Shown: positions 8,163-15,839, counted from the first letter of the stretch. The stretch is 31,318 nt of DNA from Scytonema sp. UIC 10036 (GCF_009725235.1 NZ_WJFC01000160.1:1-31318); one strand, 5' to 3'. The notes: generated by a model not told the origin, from the letters alone. Numbers and translations: made by a program.

Positions 8163-9683
8163 ATGCTCGCTCAAAATCAAACACCCCTGCTAGACACTTT
8201 AAAAGCTTGTGCAGAACGTCCTCATGCTCCCTTTTACACCCCAGGACACAAGCGGGGACAAGGAATTTCTCCATTATTGACTGATGTTTTTGGTCAATCT
8301 GTCTTTCGTGCGGATTTGCCAGAACTCGCAGAACTTGATAATCTTTTTTCACCCAGTGGCGTTATCCACCAAGCGCAACAACTGGCTGCAGAAGCATTTG
8401 GTGCTTCACAAACTTGGTTTCTGGTGAATGGCTCTACCTGCGGTATTGAAGCAGCAATTTTGGCTACTTGTAGAGCTGGCGATAAAATTATACTACCTCG
8501 CAACGTTCATTCTTCTGCGATCGCGGGCTTAATTCTATCTGGCGCAATCCCCATTTTTGTTTATCCAGAATACGACGCCGTTTTAGATATTGCCCACAGC
8601 ATGACTCCCAACGCCGTAGAAGCAGCACTACAACAACATCCAGATGCCAAAGCAGTGTTGATGGTATACCCCACATACTACGGTGTTTGCGGAGATGTGA
8701 GAGCGATCGCATCCCTTGCCCATCAACATAACATTCCCCTACTTGTCGATGAAGCACATGGCGCACACTTTGCCTTTCATCCCCAACTTCCCACCCCAGC
8801 CCTAGCAGCAGGTGCCGATTTAACAGTGCAATCCATACATAAAGTCCTCGGTGCAATGACACAAGCATCCATGCTGCACATTCAAGGTAACAGAATAGAT
8901 CCCGATCGAGTGAGCAAAGCGTTACAACTTGTGCAATCCACCAGCCCCAGTTATATACTGTTAGCCTCTCTTGATGCAGCACGTCAACAAATGGCACTGC
9001 ACGGCAAAGAGCTAATGTCCCGTACATTGGAACTAGCAGAAAATGCCAGAAGCCGTATCAGTCAAATTCCCGGATTATCAGTGTTAGAAATTTCTCCCAA
9101 ACCTGCTATTCAAGGAGCGATCGCCCTAGACAAAACACGCTTAACCGTCACCATTTCTGGTTTAGGTTTAACTGGCTTTGAAGCAGAAGAAATTCTCAAT
9201 GACAAGCTAGGCGTGACGGCTGAATTTGCATCCCTACAGCATCTCACATTTATTATTAGTTTAGGAAATACCCAAGAAGATATAGAGAAATTAGTGCAAG
9301 CTTTCACAAAGCTTTCCATAAAGATGGGGAATAGGGAGTGGGGCGATCGAGGTCTCCACAAAGTGGGAATTAGGGGCATAGGGAGTAGTATTGGTAATTC
9401 CCCTATCTTATCAGAATTGAAATACTTTAATAATTCTTTGTATCTTTCACCTCGTGAAGCTTTCTTTGCAGCAACAGAAAATTTACCGTTAAAAGAAACT
9501 CAAGAAAGAATTTGTGCCGAAATTATTTGTCCTTACCCTCCAGGAATTCCTGTTTTGATGCCAGGAGAAGTTATTACCGAAACAGCTTTAGATTATCTTC
9601 AATCCATTCAAAGAACCGGCGGTTTTATTAGTGGATGTGTAGATAGCAGTTTACACAAATTGAAGGTAGTTAAAAGTAAATAA
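8163..9683 (+). CDS. PLP-dependent Orn/Lys/Arg decarboxylase family protein
   Basis: The 506-residue protein belongs to the fold-type I Orn/Lys/Arg decarboxylases of the shorter (about 480-residue) cyanobacterial and Bacillus SpeA/YaaO type. Visible features are FYTPGHKRGQG near residue 23, the LFSPSG segment, VNGSTCGIEAAI for phosphate binding, the DEAHGAHFAFHP motif with the PLP-pyridine Asp, and SIHKVLGAMTQ with the Schiff-base Lys near 227. The C-terminal domain resumes at YLSPREAFFAATENLP and ends with CPYPPGIPVLMPGE. Products would be a polyamine precursor (agmatine, cadaverine or putrescine); the substrate cannot be read from sequence. Between the two domains (about residues 387-410) lies an unusual Gly-rich stretch encoded by a repeat. 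The ATG has no Shine-Dalgarno and follows a repeat leader. Confidence 0.88.
   Translation: MLAQNQTPLLDTLKACAERPHAPFYTPGHKRGQGISPLLTDVFGQSVFRADLPELAELDNLFSPSGVIHQAQQLAAEAFGASQTWFLVNGSTCGIEAAILATCRAGDKIILPRNVHSSAIAGLILSGAIPIFVYPEYDAVLDIAHSMTPNAVEAALQQHPDAKAVLMVYPTYYGVCGDVRAIASLAHQHNIPLLVDEAHGAHFAFHPQLPTPALAAGADLTVQSIHKVLGAMTQASMLHIQGNRIDPDRVSKALQLVQSTSPSYILLASLDAARQQMALHGKELMSRTLELAENARSRISQIPGLSVLEISPKPAIQGAIALDKTRLTVTISGLGLTGFEAEEILNDKLGVTAEFASLQHLTFIISLGNTQEDIEKLVQAFTKLSIKMGNREWGDRGLHKVGIRGIGSSIGNSPILSELKYFNNSLYLSPREAFFAATENLPLKETQERICAEIICPYPPGIPVLMPGEVITETALDYLQSIQRTGGFISGCVDSSLHKLKVVKSK
9323..9392 (+). repeat. In-frame G-rich repeat inside the decarboxylase
   Basis: The bases ATGGGGAATAGGGAGTGGGG and following GGGAATTAGGGGCATAGGGAG have the pattern of intergenic GGGGA(C/G)TGGGGA repeats and not of the surrounding codons. 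They encode a Gly, Arg and Ser-rich linker and keep the frame. A near-identical motif is found inside the Cu-ATPase at 26814-26852. Confidence 0.65.
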
Positions 9684-9685
9684 AC

Positions 9686-10049
9686 TTTAGCATGGTACAT
9701 TGCAATGTCAGCGTCACGGATAAGTTCGCCATCGGTAGCAGCCATCCTTCGTCCGGTAACGATTCTCGAAATTGAGCGTTGGTACCCCAGTATTCAACTT
9801 CTCCATTTCTCTAAGAGTAACCCAGTGGTCGTCTGGATGCACGAAGTTTAGAAAAGGACTGGCTAATAATTCTGCTTCTGAGTAAGCGAGGGTTTGCGTA
9901 AACACAGGGTTGATCTGCTTAAAATAGCCATCCAGACTAATAATCGACAGCAGATCGAGCGATTTCTCAAAGAAAAAGGGGCATTGCATAAATGCGGGAT
10001 GAATTAGCTTTGGGTAGGTATTTCTCCATACTTTAAATAGTGTAGTCAC
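9686..10049 (-). pseudogene. Relic of a PAS-GGDEF (diguanylate cyclase-type) gene with internal deletion
   Basis: From 10049 a 111-codon frame encodes most of a PAS fold: SLDLLSIISLDGYFKQINPVF, then FVHPDDHWVT and NRYRTKDGCYRW, as in PAS domains of signalling proteins. It stops at 9714. In the next frame (9721 down to 9686) the DNA reads ELIRDADIAMYHAK, the hallmark C-terminal end of a GGDEF domain (LLRDADIAMYRAK). The GGDEF body is missing, so a deletion has fused the end of PAS to the last helix of GGDEF. The remainder after AK is lost against the 3' end of the decarboxylase gene. A functional product is very unlikely. Confidence 0.75.
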
Positions 10050-10506
10050 AATAGTACTGAGGATATATGCTTATTTGCCTGCTCGTTTTACAGACTTGCT
10101 CAATTTAAGTCTTGCGGCACAACTTGCATTTCAAACCTTCTGACCACAATAAAAATGCCCCCACAAGCGAGGGCTAGAAGCTTAAATTATTAAAGTTTAT
10201 GAATTTATTCTCACCGTTATACCTTCCAATCGCATTGTTACACCTTTGGAAAGAGGGCTAGAGATATCTTTTACAGCTTAAGACATAGATAAAATATTTG
10301 TATGATTATTTGTCATGATTTTCCAACTTATCAAAAAAAGTGTTACAATAAATACAGAAATAAATCGTTCATCTTTATAAGACGGTGAAAAATTGATTTT
10401 TCAGCGAAATGTCTTGTAGAGACGGAAGTAAGGAAATATCCCCAAGGAACGCGCCTCATTTTATCCAACGACTCCAACAATTCATTTCGATTCAGAGGCG
10501 AGACAA
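10050..10506. other. Intergenic region, leader of the DUF4278 gene
   Basis: There is no open frame of interest. A weak hairpin-like GCCCCCACAAGCGAGGGC lies at about 10155-10172. A purine-rich leader from about 10380 to the ATG contains TTGTAGAGACGGAAG, a fragment of the dispersed GTAGAGACG repeat. The promoter of the downstream gene is probably here; no element is assigned. Confidence 0.45.
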
Positions 10507-10905
10507 ATGAAACTCACATATCGTGGTACTCATTATGAACAAAATCCCCTAAATCCCGAAGTCACCGCAGGCGAAACTGGAGGGAAGTATCGGGGGCAAA
10601 CTTGGACACGCCATTACCCAAGACACATTCCTCAGACTCAACCCATAGCTGAGTTGAAGTATCGTGGTGTAGCTTATTCTATCGGCGACCCATTAGACGT
10701 AGAATTGATGGTGCTGTCCAAGCAGCGCAGCAAAGATGCCAGTGTGGTAGAGTCTGGCAGTGTTAAAAAGTGTGCGAATGAGATAACCAAAGCACATCTC
10801 ACCAATATCCGTCGTAATTTAGAACATCGCCTGCAAGTTGCTCGAGAACAGGGAGATCAAAATCTCATTCGCTTGCTTGAGGATGAAGCAAAGCAGATTG
10901 CTTAA
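10507..10905 (+). CDS. DUF4278 domain protein
   Basis: The 132-residue protein begins with MKLTYRGTHYEQNP, the diagnostic start of cyanobacterial DUF4278 proteins. It repeats the motif as AELKYRGVAYSIGDP at about residues 48-62. The C-terminal half (about 85-132) is a charged helix rich in Arg, Glu and Gln. There is no signal peptide or membrane segment. The function of the family is unknown; members are small, often multicopy and cyanobacteria-specific. The ATG follows GAGGCGAGACAA, a reasonable ribosome-binding site. The 3' end runs directly into heptamer repeats. Confidence 0.85.
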   Translation: MKLTYRGTHYEQNPLNPEVTAGETGGKYRGQTWTRHYPRHIPQTQPIAELKYRGVAYSIGDPLDVELMVLSKQRSKDASVVESGSVKKCANEITKAHLTNIRRNLEHRLQVAREQGDQNLIRLLEDEAKQIA

Positions 10906-10980
10906 GAGGCTAATTGCTAATTGCTAATTGCTAATTGCGTTCTTACCATTAGCCATTAGCCATTAGCCATTAGCCATTCC
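10906..10980. repeat. Short tandem repeats (GCTAATT and ATTAGCC heptamers)
   Basis: Four tandem copies of GCTAATT are followed by about five copies of the near-inverse ATTAGCC. The two arrays can pair into a long imperfect hairpin between two convergent genes. The stop codon of the HAD gene lies within the array. This is the short tandemly repeated repetitive (STRR) type known from Nostocales. Confidence 0.85.
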
Positions 10981-11620
10981 TATTTATCCAAATTCCCCTG
11001 ATGCCAGCTTTTTTAGCCCCGTGGTAGTCTTCTGCAACACTATCACCAATATGCCATGCAACTTCGGGCGGGCAGTGATGTTTTTCTAATGCAGTCTCAA
11101 AAATTTTAGGGTCTGGTTTAGCAGCACCGGCTTGGGTAGAAATAGTGATCGAGCCAAAAAACTCTCTGAGTTCCAAATCCTGCAATACTGAATAAATTCG
11201 GGAATCAAAATTAGACAGTATACCTAGTTCTATTCCCAGTCGTCGCCAGTTTACTAAAGCGGGCAGAACATCAGGATAAACAATCCACGGTTCTGCTGTG
11301 CCAAAGTGGATGTAAACTTCGCTAAAAAAAGTAGAAAAGTCTGTAAATTTTTCTAAAACACCTGCTTTTTCAAAGGTTTTTCGCGCTATTTTATACCACC
11401 ACTCAAACTCATATTGAGGAATATCTTGTGGTTCTGCATCTGGAAAGATGGGCGGTGGGGAAGTTTTAAAGCTTTGGATAAATGCTTTGTTCAAAATATC
11501 AGACCGCACCTCCACGCCAAACTCTTGTGCTATTTGACTGTAAACTTCGCCCACGCTCCCTTTAACACCAAAGAGAGTGCCAACAGCATCTAAAAAGATA
11601 ACTTTCGGTCTTTCCATCAT
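10970..11620 (-). CDS. HAD-superfamily hydrolase (subfamily IA, REG-2-like)
   Basis: The 216-residue protein has the HAD core: FLDAVGTLFGV at residues 9-19 with the nucleophile Asp11, SNFDSR as motif II, AAKPDPKIF as motif III with the Lys, and HIGDSVAEDYHGA as motif IV. The usual second Asp of DxD is Val13, as in haloacid-dehalogenase-like members that have DAxGT. Phosphatase activity through the common acid/base Asp is therefore not guaranteed. An alpha-helical cap lies at about residues 18-100. The substrate is unknown. The last residues (about NRNG) and the stop codon are provided by the flanking heptamer repeat, and the leader also consists of related repeats up to about eight bases from the ATG pair. 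Confidence 0.85.
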   Translation of the reverse strand: MMERPKVIFLDAVGTLFGVKGSVGEVYSQIAQEFGVEVRSDILNKAFIQSFKTSPPPIFPDAEPQDIPQYEFEWWYKIARKTFEKAGVLEKFTDFSTFFSEVYIHFGTAEPWIVYPDVLPALVNWRRLGIELGILSNFDSRIYSVLQDLELREFFGSITISTQAGAAKPDPKIFETALEKHHCPPEVAWHIGDSVAEDYHGAKKAGIRGIWINRNG

Positions 11621-11629
11621 AAAGGGATC

Positions 11630-11674
11630 GGCAATTAGCGATTAGCAATGAGCAATTAGCAATCAGCACTAACT
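11630..11674. repeat. Short tandem repeats (CAATTAGC type)
   Basis: Imperfect tandem copies of CAATTAGC, GATTAGCAAT and GAGCAATTAGC fill the gap between the HAD gene and the ndbB stop, matching the family at 10906-10980. Together the two arrays bracket the HAD gene. Confidence 0.8.
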
Positions 11675-12868
11675 GCTTTTTATTAGTGTTTCTATAATAG
11701 GACGGGCGAGCCAATTAAAACCAACTTTAAATTTTTGGTCTAAGGTTGGCAGTCGATAAAGATAGGCAAGACGTCGGGCTGCATAAGCTAGGGGACCGTT
11801 TAATTTGACTCCCAACCCAGTGAGTGTTGCATTGTCTATCCCTAATGTCATCATCTCACCCAAGTATTGGTAGCGGAAGGGCAGTAAAGGACGATTGGTT
11901 AAAGTTGCCCAAATATTCCACGCCGCATAATCCGCTTGTTGGAAAGCTGCTTGGGCTGTTGCAGGTACTTGCTGACTGTCTGCATCACGGCAATCGGCTA
12001 AATCTCCTACGGCAAAAATTTCGGCATGGTCTTCAACTTGAAGAGTTGATATGACGCTAATTTGGCCTCGTTGGTTTTGTTTGATGGGTAAATTTCTTAC
12101 CACGGGTGATACTCTGGTTCCCACCGTCCAAATCACCAAGTCTACGGGAATGGTATCAATCTGATTTTTGTACTCCAAGGAAATGCTGTCTTGTCCGATG
12201 GATTCTACTTTGGTTTCTAAATCGATAAATACACCCCGTTCTTCTAAGGCTTTGGTTGCTGCTTGTCTGTTAAATTCTGGGGATGTTCTCAAAATTTGAT
12301 CGCTGAGTTCAATCAGTCGAAATCTTCCTTTTTCCCCAAGCCTATCTGCTAGTTTGCATGCTAGCTCTACTCCACTATATCCACCACCAACAATTGCTAC
12401 TCTGATTTTGTCTGTTTCTGATTCTTCTAGCACTCGCAGTCGTTCTTCTAAACGATAAACGTCTGTAATACTACGGAATGGGTAAGCGTAAGATGTTGCT
12501 CCTGGTACTATATCTAAGGGTGTTTCGCCACCTAATGCCAGTAACAATCGGTCATAAGATAATTCAGGTCCATCATGTAGGTGTATGCGTCGCTGGTCTA
12601 TATCAATTCCCGACACAACACTTTGACAAAACCGCACACCTGTGCCTTGTAAAAGTTCTTCAAATGGTGGGGCAATTTCCCAAGTTTGCAATTCCCCAGT
12701 TAATAGTTCGTAAAGAAGGGGAGAAAAGAGGAAGCGATCGCTTTGATCTACCAGAACGATTTCCGGCTTCTGTGAATTTTCCCAAGGCAATTCACTCAGA
12801 CGTAATGCAGTGTAGAGACCACCAAAGCCTCCTCCAAGGATACAGATTCTAGCAGGTTGTTGAGTCAT
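11669..12868 (-). CDS. ndbB: Type II NAD(P)H dehydrogenase, NDC1/NdbB type
   Basis: The 399-residue flavoprotein has two dinucleotide-binding motifs, GGGFGG (residues 12-17, FAD) and VGGGYSG (NAD(P)H, about 160), and the FAD-binding EIFAVGDLAD near 285-295. The segment GGGFGGLYTALRLSELPW, then FSPLLYELLTGELQTWEIAPPF, is typical of plant NDC1 and cyanobacterial NdbB. Those enzymes are known to reduce demethylphylloquinone and other prenylquinones without pumping protons. The final 50 residues include an amphipathic segment for membrane contact. The ATG at 12868 is preceded by GGAAAA. It may be co-transcribed with the HAD gene 48 bases downstream. I am sure of the NDH-2 family and fairly sure of the NdbB subtype. 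Confidence 0.88.
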   Translation of the reverse strand: MTQQPARICILGGGFGGLYTALRLSELPWENSQKPEIVLVDQSDRFLFSPLLYELLTGELQTWEIAPPFEELLQGTGVRFCQSVVSGIDIDQRRIHLHDGPELSYDRLLLALGGETPLDIVPGATSYAYPFRSITDVYRLEERLRVLEESETDKIRVAIVGGGYSGVELACKLADRLGEKGRFRLIELSDQILRTSPEFNRQAATKALEERGVFIDLETKVESIGQDSISLEYKNQIDTIPVDLVIWTVGTRVSPVVRNLPIKQNQRGQISVISTLQVEDHAEIFAVGDLADCRDADSQQVPATAQAAFQQADYAAWNIWATLTNRPLLPFRYQYLGEMMTLGIDNATLTGLGVKLNGPLAYAARRLAYLYRLPTLDQKFKVGFNWLARPIIETLIKSS

Positions 12869-12992
12869 CGATTTTCCGGACGTGAATCCCAGCAGGGCTA
12901 CTTACTCCAGTGTACTGATTTCCTGCCTTCAGTTGCCATCAACCAAGAGTCCCAATTTTTGCCATAAGTTGTGCGCTACTCAAACAATGAAA

Positions 12993-13295
12993 TTACGTAG
13001 GTTGGGTTGAGGAACGAAACCCAACATTTACAAGCATTTGTTGGGTTTTCCCACGGGTAAAGCCCAACCTACAAAAATTCGAGAGTCCTTGCAGTATTGA
13101 GAGTGATTCAATCTGGTTGTAAGCCTGCATAGGTGTCAGTTTTCCAGATATTTCTAAACAGGTGATAATGCTAACTTTGTGCGAAAATTCTTGCAGGTTA
13201 GCGTTAAATGCTAAGTTTTCGGGCTTTATTTGACCGTAATAGCGTGCGCGAGGGTAGATAAAGCTGCTTTTATCTAATGGCTTGGATGTTTCCAT
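12993..13295 (-). CDS. Small cyanobacterial protein (DUF7219-like) with repeat-encoded C-terminus
   Basis: Residues 12-60 (SFIYPRARYYGQIKPENLAFNANLQEF, then ISGKLTPMQAYNQI) match a small conserved cyanobacterial family that I believe is DUF7219. Its members normally continue with a Lys-rich helix. Here the family match stops near residue 70, and residues 75-100 are encoded entirely by the palindromic repeat at 12997-13072. The native C-terminal helix is therefore lost or replaced. The ATG at 13295 has AAGGA 8-12 bases upstream. The protein has no signal peptide and no known function. It may still be functional if the core suffices. Confidence 0.7.
   Translation of the reverse strand: METSKPLDKSSFIYPRARYYGQIKPENLAFNANLQEFSHKVSIITCLEISGKLTPMQAYNQIESLSILQGLSNFCRLGFTRGKTQQMLVNVGFRSSTQPT
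12997..13072. repeat. 76-bp palindromic element with GTAGGTTGGG ends
   Basis: The ends GTAGGTTGGG (12997-13006) and CCCAACCTAC (13063-13072) are exact inverses. The inside has a second inverted pair, AACCCAAC near 13018 and GTTGGGTT near 13040. This is a widely dispersed MITE-like repeat in filamentous cyanobacteria. It lies inside the coding frame of the gene at 12993-13295. Confidence 0.85.
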
Positions 13296-13572
13296 CTATT
13301 TAATCCTTATTATAAATCTTTTTTAACCTTAAGTTAATTTCAGCTTAACTTTTTTGCTAGCATAAAATCTTTACTACAAGTTCCCCATGAATTTACTGAG
13401 TCATTGAAAGACTCAAAATGTCATAAGTTCTTAACTTAATTACGAATTGCAACAATCCTTGAATTACAGCAGTTTTCATTGAATGAAATACAAGGATGCA
13501 TCATTTTGTGGCTTGAATAAGTCAAAATTATACGAAATACGAAAAGTTTAATAAGAAGGTTTCTTAGTAAAT

Positions 13573-14007
13573 ATGGGTCAGAAAAACAAAAAAGAACTTG
13601 TACAATCTGGTGTGCTTCCATATCGGATACAAAACGGAAAAATTGAAGTCTTGTTAATTACAACTTCTAACCGTAAAAACTGGTTAATTCCCAAAGGTGG
13701 AATTTGCAAGGGGATGAGTCCGCCTATTTCTGCTGCAAAAGAAGCATGGGAAGAAGCCGGAGTTGTGGGACAAGTTAATACTGATGTACTTGGAAGTTAT
13801 AAATATCGCAAACAAGGCAAGAGACATAAAGTAAAACTTTATACGCTTTTAGTTGAGACAGTGAGCGACAATTATCCTGAAGTTACTCAAAGACAACGAC
13901 AATGGTTGGATGCTCGCGAAGCAGTTTGTGTGATTAAACGAAATTCACTCAAGCGAATGCTGAAGCAGTTTCTGAAAACTCAGCCATATTGTTGCGATTT
14001 TGGATAG
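13573..14007 (+). CDS. NUDIX hydrolase, diphosphoinositol-polyphosphatase-like
   Basis: The 144-residue protein has a NUDIX fold: SGVLPYRIQNGKIEVLLIT as the first strands, then WLIPKGGICKGMSPPISAAKEAWEEAGVVG. Compared with the classical box G-x5-E-x7-RE-U-x-EE-x-GU, the first Glu is Met48 and the Arg is Lys56, while the metal-binding E57 and E60-E61 are kept. The PKG-x-x-x-x-GMSPP-x-SAAKEA form is, to my knowledge, common in the DIPP-like branch, so I read it as family-typical and not a defect. Likely substrates are diphosphoinositol or nucleotide polyphosphates. The ATG at 13573 has AAGAAGG about 14-20 bases upstream, so the ribosome-binding site is weak. Confidence 0.85.
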   Translation: MGQKNKKELVQSGVLPYRIQNGKIEVLLITTSNRKNWLIPKGGICKGMSPPISAAKEAWEEAGVVGQVNTDVLGSYKYRKQGKRHKVKLYTLLVETVSDNYPEVTQRQRQWLDAREAVCVIKRNSLKRMLKQFLKTQPYCCDFG

Positions 14008-14055
14008 CTACAGCATCAGTACAGCATTCAACATCGCGTGAAACACGGTTTTTTA

Positions 14056-14121
14056 GTAGAGACGCTTCAAAAGACATCCCCGCAAAAGAATGTAGAGACG
14101 CTTCAAACAGCGCGTCTCTAC
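14056..14121. repeat. GTAGAGACG repeat cluster with inverted pair
   Basis: Two direct copies of GTAGAGACGCTTCAAA (14056 and 14092) are followed by GCGTCTCTAC ending at 14121. That forms a hairpin with the second copy, with 10-base arms around 10 bases. The cluster lies immediately downstream of the broken 2-hydroxyacid dehydrogenase gene. Confidence 0.8.
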
Positions 14122-14157
14122 TCCCTCTATACATTCAGTCCAGTGCTACCAACTTCT

Positions 14158-14487
14158 TTAAGCGATCGCAAATTCAGCTATGGGGATCGCATGCACTCCC
14201 GCCCCGTTGGTGAGAGTAATATCGCGTTTTAAATACTGTTCTAAGTTAGTTGGTGTGAGGATGCGATCAACTCCTGCATTGGGTGCATGATGCCACCGGA
14301 GTTTTGGTGCTGCTTCTAGTACAGTATTTAAGATTGTCGGTTTTACCAAAAACCAACTGAAATAAACTTCAGCATCTGTAGCATCGCCATCAATATTGCC
14401 ATCACTATCTAGACTTACAAAATTTACATCTGAAGGTAGTTGCGGTTGAAGATCTTCTACAATGTTTGTAGGTAATATAAGTTTCAT
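14158..14487 (-). pseudogene. Truncated D-2-hydroxyacid dehydrogenase (N-terminal third only)
   Basis: The 109 codons encode the substrate-domain start of a D-isomer-specific 2-hydroxyacid dehydrogenase. WHHAPNAGVDRIL is followed by DITLTNGAGVHAIPIAEFAIA, the segment just before the long helix that leads to the NAD-binding domain. The frame stops at a TAA right after a HIP1 site, and the remaining two thirds (Rossmann domain and catalytic Arg, Glu and His) are absent downstream. A GTAGAGACG repeat cluster lies there instead. A repeat-associated deletion is the simplest explanation. No activity is expected from the fragment. Confidence 0.82.
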
Positions 14488-14529
14488 TTTTAGTTATAAA
14501 TAACAGTTTACTAGTAAATGTAGAGAAGC

Positions 14530-14724
14530 CTCTCCTGAGTAAGCTATGGTGTACACACAAGTCTGAAATAGTTCATAGACCGAGATTTTAGACTGATTTT
14601 TACCCCACCCTAACCCTCCCCTTGGAAAGGGGAGGGAACTAGATTTCTTGTTTCCCCCCTTTCACGCGTGGGGATTAAGGGGGGTAAAGCCAACTTGTGT
14701 GTACATGGTAGCTGAATAGGAGAG
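14530..14724. repeat. MITE-like element with TGTACACACAAGT inverted ends
   Basis: TGTACACACAAGT (14550-14562) is the exact inverse of ACTTGTGTGTACA (14693-14705). The similarity extends outward to CTCTCCT at 14530-14536 and AGGAGAG at 14718-14724, giving about 195 bases overall. The interior has C-rich ACCCTAACCCTCCCC and its near-inverse GGAAAGGGGAGGG (14609-14637). There is no coding capacity. It fills the gap between the dehydrogenase relic and the binding-protein gene. Confidence 0.7.
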
Positions 14725-14774
14725 GTTGAGATAGGTGAAAACGTTGGAGATGAAAACTTAAGTATAATTTTTTA

Positions 14775-15839
14775 TTAGCGTTGTTGATTGTAAATCCAGT
14801 CGGTTAATTGAAAATCTGACCGAGCAAGTTTTTGCGAAACTAAAAACTTCTTTGTACTTTCTAACAGTTGCAGTCCTCTTGCTGGTAGTGGTTCTTCTGG
14901 AAATTGTGATAAAGGAAAGGAAGCTTTCACGATATCAACTGGGTATCCAGAAGCTTGAGCGTGAAATTGGTAATACTCTTGCGGACGAGCTTTGATTTCT
15001 TTGAGTGATGTTTGTCTAATACGATGCCATGTTTTGGGAAAATCAGGATATTTAGTCAAAAAAGTTTCTGTTGCTACAGTCACACTTGTGCCCGGTAAAT
15101 CTGGGTGTTTGACGGCTTCATCAAGAACTGGGTATCCTTTGGCACGTAAAAGAGGACCTGTTCCGGTTGCAGCTGCGATCGCAGCTACATTACCTCTCTC
15201 TAATGCTGCTTGTGCTTCAGGAGGCAGTAGGTGGACAACAGTGACTTGTTGGGCAATACCAGACTTTTGTAACAATCCTATCAAATAGCGGTGCATATAC
15301 GACCCTTTTGATGTTGCTACTTTTTGCCCTTTCAGTTCTGCTAATGAACGAGGTCCATTCTTTTTAGCTACTAACCAAGCATTTGTACCCACTTGTTCTT
15401 GACCGATCAACTTTGTTGGCACTCCATTTGAGCGAGCCACAATAGCTGGTGTATCCCCATAAATACCTACGTCTACTTGACCTGCGACTAAGGCTTCATT
15501 GAGGTTTGGTCCGTTAGGAAAACCAAGCAATCGCAACTCTGTAATACCCAACTTCTGTAACTCTGGTTTGAGGCGACCTTTATAAAGCGCCCATCCCGCA
15601 GGTCCTGTTGGAGTTTTACCACCGCTGCTACTGATATAGCCAAGACGTAGGGTAGAAGTATTGTTTGATGTGGGTTGAGATAAAGTTGGACTCGAGCTAT
15701 GAAATGCTCCTAACAACAATATCGCAAGTGTGACTGCGGTTAAGGATTTGACCGTTTTGCTTGCTTTTGGCAAAACATTTGAACTTGGTAGAATCTGCAT
15801 GAGGTAGGAATCGCGAACAGAGTAACACTTCCTTTTCAT
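14775..15839 (-). CDS. Periplasmic ABC-type substrate-binding protein, SsuA/NrtA/TauA-like
   Basis: This 354-residue protein has a basic N-terminus, then a hydrophobic signal segment (about residues 33-47) and a likely cleavage site near SPTLS-QP. There is no lipobox Cys, so it should be soluble periplasmic. The mature part follows the PBP type II fold of sulfonate, nitrate and taurine binding proteins: TLRLGYIS, NEALVAGQVDVGIYGDTPAIVA, SLAELKGQKVATSKGSYMHRYLIGLL and LLPPEAQAALERGNV. The W-x-x-WDPY/F segment usual in SsuA is replaced by AAIAAATGTGPLL, which argues for a different ligand. It is the last gene after the flavoprotein and ferredoxin on the same strand (43-base gap). No permease or ATPase gene lies in the window. 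An alternative start is Met14 (15800). Confidence 0.85.
   Translation of the reverse strand: MKRKCYSVRDSYLMQILPSSNVLPKASKTVKSLTAVTLAILLLGAFHSSSPTLSQPTSNNTSTLRLGYISSSGGKTPTGPAGWALYKGRLKPELQKLGITELRLLGFPNGPNLNEALVAGQVDVGIYGDTPAIVARSNGVPTKLIGQEQVGTNAWLVAKKNGPRSLAELKGQKVATSKGSYMHRYLIGLLQKSGIAQQVTVVHLLPPEAQAALERGNVAAIAAATGTGPLLRAKGYPVLDEAVKHPDLPGTSVTVATETFLTKYPDFPKTWHRIRQTSLKEIKARPQEYYQFHAQASGYPVDIVKASFPLSQFPEEPLPARGLQLLESTKKFLVSQKLARSDFQLTDWIYNQQR

Noticed and set aside
8488..9027. 179-codon minus-strand frame opposite the decarboxylase
   Set aside because: It is a shadow of the strongly conserved decarboxylase frame; the product has random-looking Leu/Trp-rich sequence and no domain.
10155..10172. 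GCCCCCACAAGCGAGGGC as a terminator or RNA element
   Set aside because: The stem is only four to five base pairs without a T-run, and no matching gene end is near enough to support it.
10906..10980. CRISPR-like regular repeats
   Set aside because: Units are seven bases and directly abut with no spacers, and the same holds at 22878-23063 and 23905-24016. These are STRR arrays, not CRISPR.
13573..14007. Possible inactivation of the NUDIX box (Met for Glu, Lys for Arg)
   Set aside because: The PKG-x4-GMSPP-x-SAAKEA pattern appears to be the usual form of this branch, and the metal-binding Glu residues are kept.
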